A stretch of 64,000 nt of DNA from Peromyscus leucopus. Its lineage: Eukaryota; Chordata; Mammalia; Rodentia; Cricetidae. The DNA lies in the NCBI RefSeq assembly GCF_004664715.2, contig NC_051069.1, forward strand, positions 1,988,001-2,052,000. Direction: 5' to 3'. Made by a program: the position numbers and the translations under genes. Below, in pieces: positions 50,701-56,669 of this stretch (position 1 is the first letter of the stretch; each line of letters starts with the position of its first letter). The notes beneath the pieces are model-generated. The model saw nothing but the letters and a program-made list of their open reading frames with translations, was not told the DNA's origin and did no database searches.

Positions 50701-52398
50701 GTTTTTTGAGACAGGGTTTCTCTGTGTAGCTTTGCGCCTGTCCTGGAACTCGCTTTGGAGACCAGACTGGCCTCGAACTCACAGAGATCCGTTACGTTAT
50801 AGTGAGAGAGAGAGAACAGGCTATGAGGTTTGCTTTTGCTTGCCTTGTTCCTGTTAGAGATTAGAAGTGAAAAGTAGAGTTCTGGGTGACACTAACGCTG
50901 GTGAGAAACAAAGATATACTTTCAGGAGTAGCAGAGTAGCAAAGAAACTTGCTTAACGGGTTCTATAAGGCCCTGCATTCATTCACCAGCACTGCTAAGG
51001 AAATAAATACAATAATATCTTGTTAATTCTTTTTACACTATGACTAAGAGTGATAGCTTCTTCCCCACAGATTGCCACATTGAAATCAAAATCCATTTAG
51101 TTGTTTTAAAGGTGACTGATGAATGAGAAACTTATTTTAAAGATAAGAAAGGGAAGAAATGTGGAAGTGGGAGTAGGGGAGGGACTCCACAGGCAGAAGT
51201 TTGCCCTTCCCCTTAGGTAGGGGCAGAAGGGACACTGTGCTGTTGATCCGACGGTGCTGGAGAGGTGTCTCAGCTTAAGAACATGCACTGCTATTGCAGA
51301 GCTCAGTCCAGTCCTCGGCACCCACGTCAGCCTGTGACTCCTGCTTCAGAGGCTCTGACACACTTCTGGCCCCGTGGGGCACTGCACCTGTGCACCAACC
51401 CACACATAGATACATTGTTTGGGGCTTGTTGTTGTTGTTTAGGAAAGGCTGGTTTGGGTTAGATTGGTCCTATCAGCTTACTTTTGTTAAGTAAATAAAA
51501 TCAGACAATGTAATATTTTTTGCATATACTTTCTGGTTGTATCTTTCTATTTTGTGAAATGAAATTATAAACAAACTATAACTGTTTGTCAGTTAACATG
51601 TCAGAAGCTCATTATCTCCTGTTACACTGTGCTATGCTGACTACCAACGAGCTTCAGGCAAAACCAGGTGAATTTGAGCAGATATCTGCTTGGTCTTTTT
51701 ATTGGGTTGCACAGATCCAGTTAAAATAATTACTGTACTTCAAACATATGGCTTTAAAATGTTCCTTAAATTTAATGTTGTCTAGTTTGGGAGAATTTAA
51801 CACTCCTTTTTCATCTGTTATTTCTTATTAAGGGTCAACTGTATTTGTTGGTAACAGACCAGGGATTTCTTACCGAAGAAAAAGTTGTCTGGGAAAGCCT
51901 ACACAATGTAGATGGTGATGGAAATTTCTGTGACTCAGAATTCCATCTGCGACCTCCTTCAGATCCTGAGACTGTGTACAAAGGTCAACAAGACCAAATA
52001 GATCAGGTAAAATTGCTTTTCCCCACCACCCATCGCATTGTCTAAAGTGCATATTCTCTTTCTTCTTTTCTTTTCCTTTCCTTTTTTTTTTTTTGTTTGT
52101 TTGTTTTTTGTTTTTGAGACAGGGTCTTGCTATACAGCCTTGACTTGTCTGGAGTTCCCTATGTAGACCAGGCTCCCTTGAACTCAGAGATCTGCCTACC
52201 TCTGCTTCCCAAGTGCTGGGACTAAAGTCTTGTGCCACCATGACTGGCTAAAGTGCATCTCTGTGTAGTTTTGGTGCCTGTCCTGGATCTTGCTCTGTAG
52301 ACCAGGCTGGCCTCGAACTCACAGAGATCGGCCTGGCTCTGCCTCCCATGTGCTGGGAATAAAGGCGTGCATCACTGCTGCCCAGCTTAAAATGCATA

Positions 52399-52434
<36 letters not shown>

Positions 52435-53314
52435 GGCAGGCCAAACCCTAGTTTATTTCAGTGTCAGCAACAGCTTAGCTATCACAAAAATAAACTCTAC
52501 CCAGGGCAACATAAGTCTCTACAGTGAGGCTAAGGGCTCAGCCGCCAGGCGGAAATGCATACTCTTAATTGAGGCATGGTGATGTACCCAGCTGCTTGGG
52601 AGGCTGGGGGATGTCACTGAGCTCACAAGTTGGAAGCAGCCTGGGCAACATAGCAAGGAAAAAACAAATTCTTTTCAAGTGTCAGGTTTTTTTTTTTAAT
52701 CTAAAAGTGTTGATTCATCCATTAATTTTATTTATCTATTTATTTATTTATTTATTAGTTTTTTGAGACAGGGTTTTTCTGTGTAGCCCTGCTGTCCTGG
52801 CACTCACTCTGTAGACCAGACTGGCCTCAAACTCACCTCTGCCTGAGTGCTGGGATTAAAGGTGTGTGCCACCACTGCCCAGCTGTTCATCATTAATTTA
52901 GCTGTGAGTTCTCATATTTCCTAAATAGGAAAGTGATCATTCTATAGATTCTATATGAACATCAGTTATACACTATGATTCAGAAGGTTGAGTGTATTGA
53001 AGGGTTATAGTGAGGACTTTGAAATTCATTCTAATTACAGTAGAACAATTATATTGATTGTTAAATGTGGAAACTGCATGAACTATGTCATGTTTTTAAA
53101 AGACTGCTCTGTGGAGAATACATAGGAAAGAGATAAGCATCAGCAGAAACCAGTAATCCACTTTATTGTATTTATTTACTTAGTTTGTGTGGGGGTGAGT
53201 ATGTGTACCACAGTGCACCTGGAAGTCAGAGAACAGTGTGCAGATCTGTCCTTTCCTACCAACCATGTGGGTCCAAGGAATTGAACTCTGGTCATCAGGC
53301 TTGGGAGTAGGAGC

Positions 53315-53362
<48 letters not shown>

Positions 53363-54129
53363 ATTGAGACAGGGTTTCTTATAGTAGCCCTGGCTATCCT
53401 GGAACTCTATCTTTAGACCAGACTGGCCTCAAACCCAGAGATCCACCTGCCTCTGCCTCCAAGTGCTGGGACTAAAGGTGTGCACTACCACCACCCAGTG
53501 AGAGACAGACAGACAGAAAATAAGTAAGTTTAAAAAATAATAAATTAGGTATAATTTTGACCAAAATGAACTTTTTCTCATAGAAGATAATCTATGTATG
53601 TAGCTAGGAGAAGATGTAATTACCTAGTAATTGAATTTGACCATAGCTACATTGGCTTTAAAACTCATCTTTTGGGGCCAGGGAAATAACTCCATTTGTA
53701 AAGTGCCTGCTGCCCACACATGAGGACCTAAATTCAATCCCCAGAACCCATGTAAAAAGCTGGGAATGGTTGTATGCACTTATAATCTTAGTGTTGAGGA
53801 GGCAGAGAAAGATGATCCCTGGGACTCACTGGCCAGTTATGAAAACCTGAGTTCAAATGCCCAACATCCATGTAGAAAGTTGGGCATGGCAATGCAATCC
53901 TGTAACCCCGGCATTAGGGATGGAGACAGAGGTCTCCTGAGAGCTGGTTGACTACCTGGCTTAACTTAGTACAAAAGATGAACTTCTGATTCACTGAGAT
54001 ACCCTGTCTCAAGACTGTAATATAGAGAGTAACATGGACTGTCTCAAGACTGTAATACAGAAAGATACCCATTGTCCTGCTCCAGCCACCAAAGGTGTGC
54101 ACACATGCACATGACTGTACTAACCCCCG

Positions 54130-54170
<41 letters not shown>

Positions 54171-54432
54171 GAGAGAAAAAAAAAACATGAATGACACTTG
54201 AGGTTGTCCTCTGCTTTCCACTCAAAGGCAATTTTGAGGCCAGCCAGGTCTATATAGCAAGGGCCTACCTCAAAAATGAGTAAGAACCTGGAAAGATGGC
54301 TCAGCAGTTAAGAGCACTGTCTGCTCTTCTAGAGGACCCTAGTTCAATTCCCAGCATCCAAATGGCAGCTCACAACTGTCTGTAACTCTAGTTCCAGGGA
54401 TCTGGCACCCTCACACAGACATATGTGCAGCC

Positions 54433-54509
<77 letters not shown>

Positions 54510-56629
54510 ACTAAATAATATAAAATAAAAACAAAAATCATTCTTTGAGCTGTATATGGTTGTATATAGCTGAAATCCCAGCCCTCAGGAGGCCCAAGCA
54601 CAAAAATCTGAAACAGAGACCAGCCCAAGATACTTAGTAAGACCTTGCCTCAGAGCAAAACAAAACAATTTTGAGGGGAGGGGGAGAGAACTGAGTAAAT
54701 AATCTTATGAAGTTCTTAGACTATTTTAAAAACAAGTGTTAAATGAAAAATAAAAGCTTAAAATAGTGTTAGAGGGTGGGAGATATGTTTGAATTTCTAT
54801 GTGAATGTAGAGAATACGAGACAGCTATAAATACTCAATAGTTACATCTGTTACAGTGATTTCGGCTTTCCTATTTCTGGCTTTCTGTCTTGTCTGCATG
54901 TTCCATACTCACATCTTTCTTTTGTAAACAAAGAGAACTTTTTTCAGTAGCTTTCTTGAATGCCTTATTTATTGCTTGTAGAAAAGATTTCAAACAAATT
55001 CTAAAACTCTGTAGAGCAATGATAGTAATGAAGTAGATTTGTAGCTCTGCAAAAAAAGTGCTTAATCGAGCTGTAAAAACCTCTGCTGTGAAAGCCTTTC
55101 TTTGAGCTAGTTGATGGGTGTCTGTCTTCATGCTGGCTGGGTCCTGGGTCACCTCTCAAAGCTGAGGCCGGTTTTGTTGTGATTGAACTCCTCAGGACTA
55201 CCTGATGGCACTGTCACTGCAACAAGAACAGCAGAGCCAAGATATCAACTGGGAGCAAATTCCAGAAGGAATCAGTGACCTGGAGTTGGCCAAGAAACTC
55301 CAGGAGGAGGAGGACAGACGGGCCTCTCAGTACTACCAGGAGCAGGAGCAGGCGCAGGTGGCCGTGGCTGCTGCCACCACCTCCACACCGGTCCAGGTAA
55401 AGCTGCAGCTCTGTGACTCTCAAACATGACAGTCACTTTAGCAGCAAGAGAGTTTCTGTTTGGCAGAAGCAGTTGTAAGTCAGCTCGGGCTTTTCAGCTG
55501 TGTTAGCCTGGCAGCGCCCAAGGCTTTAAGGTTGTTGGTTTGCTTTGGTTTGGTTTTAGATTTATTTTACGGGAATGAGTGTTTTGCTTCCTTGTATATC
55601 TGTGCACTGTATGTGTGCTAGGTACCTGCAGAAGTCAGAAGAAGGCATCAGATTCCCTGGAACTGGAGTTAGAGACAGTTGTGAGCCACCATGTAGGTGC
55701 TGGGAATCAAACCTGGGTCCTCTACAAGAGCAGCCAGTTCTCTTAACTGCCAAGCCATTTCTCTAGCTCTTCCTGTGGAGGTTTTTCACATTGGTCTAAG
55801 TTTTTTATTATCCTAACATATTTCTGATTTCATGAAGACATTTTCTTAGGGGTTCTGATAAGATTATTTAGCCTTTGTCTTTTAAGACCTTTAAAGCTAC
55901 AAACTATAAACTTGAACAAAATACTTCCTTTCAGCTAGAGACAGTCTGAGGTTTTGCTACAAAGTGCAGTTTTGGAGCCGCAGAGACATGGGCTTATAGT
56001 TCCTGCTGGCTCCTCCTTCCTGTTGCCAACACTTGGTTACAGCCTCTGCCTCTCGTGGCCCCTTTCCCTATCAGTAAAACTTCATCTTGAGGTTTCTTTA
56101 GAAACAACAGTGCTGCCGTTTAACTCAATTTCTAACACATATTCAGCACAAGTTAGCATCCCTCTCCTTGGCATTTTTGTTGATTTGTGTTTTAAGCAGC
56201 AAAGTATCACTGTCACATAGGTTTCTGCATGCTAAATCTCATTTTATGAATTGAAAAGTATCCCTTTATTTGACGATAACCTACACCATGCCAGAAGCCT
56301 TCCCTTTGGCTTGGGCACACAAGAAAACAATGGTGTCTTTTAGGATCTCCTGAAACCAAGTACAGAACTCACTATTCATGGGACTGAGGCAGTGGCTCAG
56401 CAGGTGAGAGCATTTGGTGTGCAAACGTGAAGACCTGAGTTCAAATCCCCAGTACTCACACCAACAGCCAGACATAGCCATATGCCTGCAACCCCAGAAC
56501 TGTGGTGGGCAGGTAGGAGGGTCTCACAGGCCTGCAGGCGACCTAGCAAGCTCCAGATTCTGTGAGAGAACATTTCTCAAGGCTGGGAATGACAGAGGAC
56601 ACAGATGTACGCCTCTGATCTTGTGCTCA

Positions 56630-56669
<40 letters not shown>

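Larger units (their letters stand above)
45584..51832 (+). other. MINDY2 intron between 45583 and 51833
   Basis: 6.2 kb intron with SINEs, a MER5A-like element and (CA)n. Non-repeat stretches are about 46160-46575, 46910-47510, 48320-48790, 48940-49230, 50790-51250 and 51420-51832. Confidence 0.9.
52007..55195 (+). other. MINDY2 intron between 52006 and 55196
   Basis: 3.2 kb intron. Nearly all of it is repeats: B1 copies, an mRNA 3'-end retrocopy, B3, B4, (CA)n and (GA)n. The 54670-55195 stretch shows no repeat that I recognise. Confidence 0.9.

Noticed and set aside
55205..55429. A small protein starting [10 protein letters not shown]
   Set aside because: This Met is internal to MINDY2; the frame continues from the upstream exon through DYL, and the 3' part runs into the intron.
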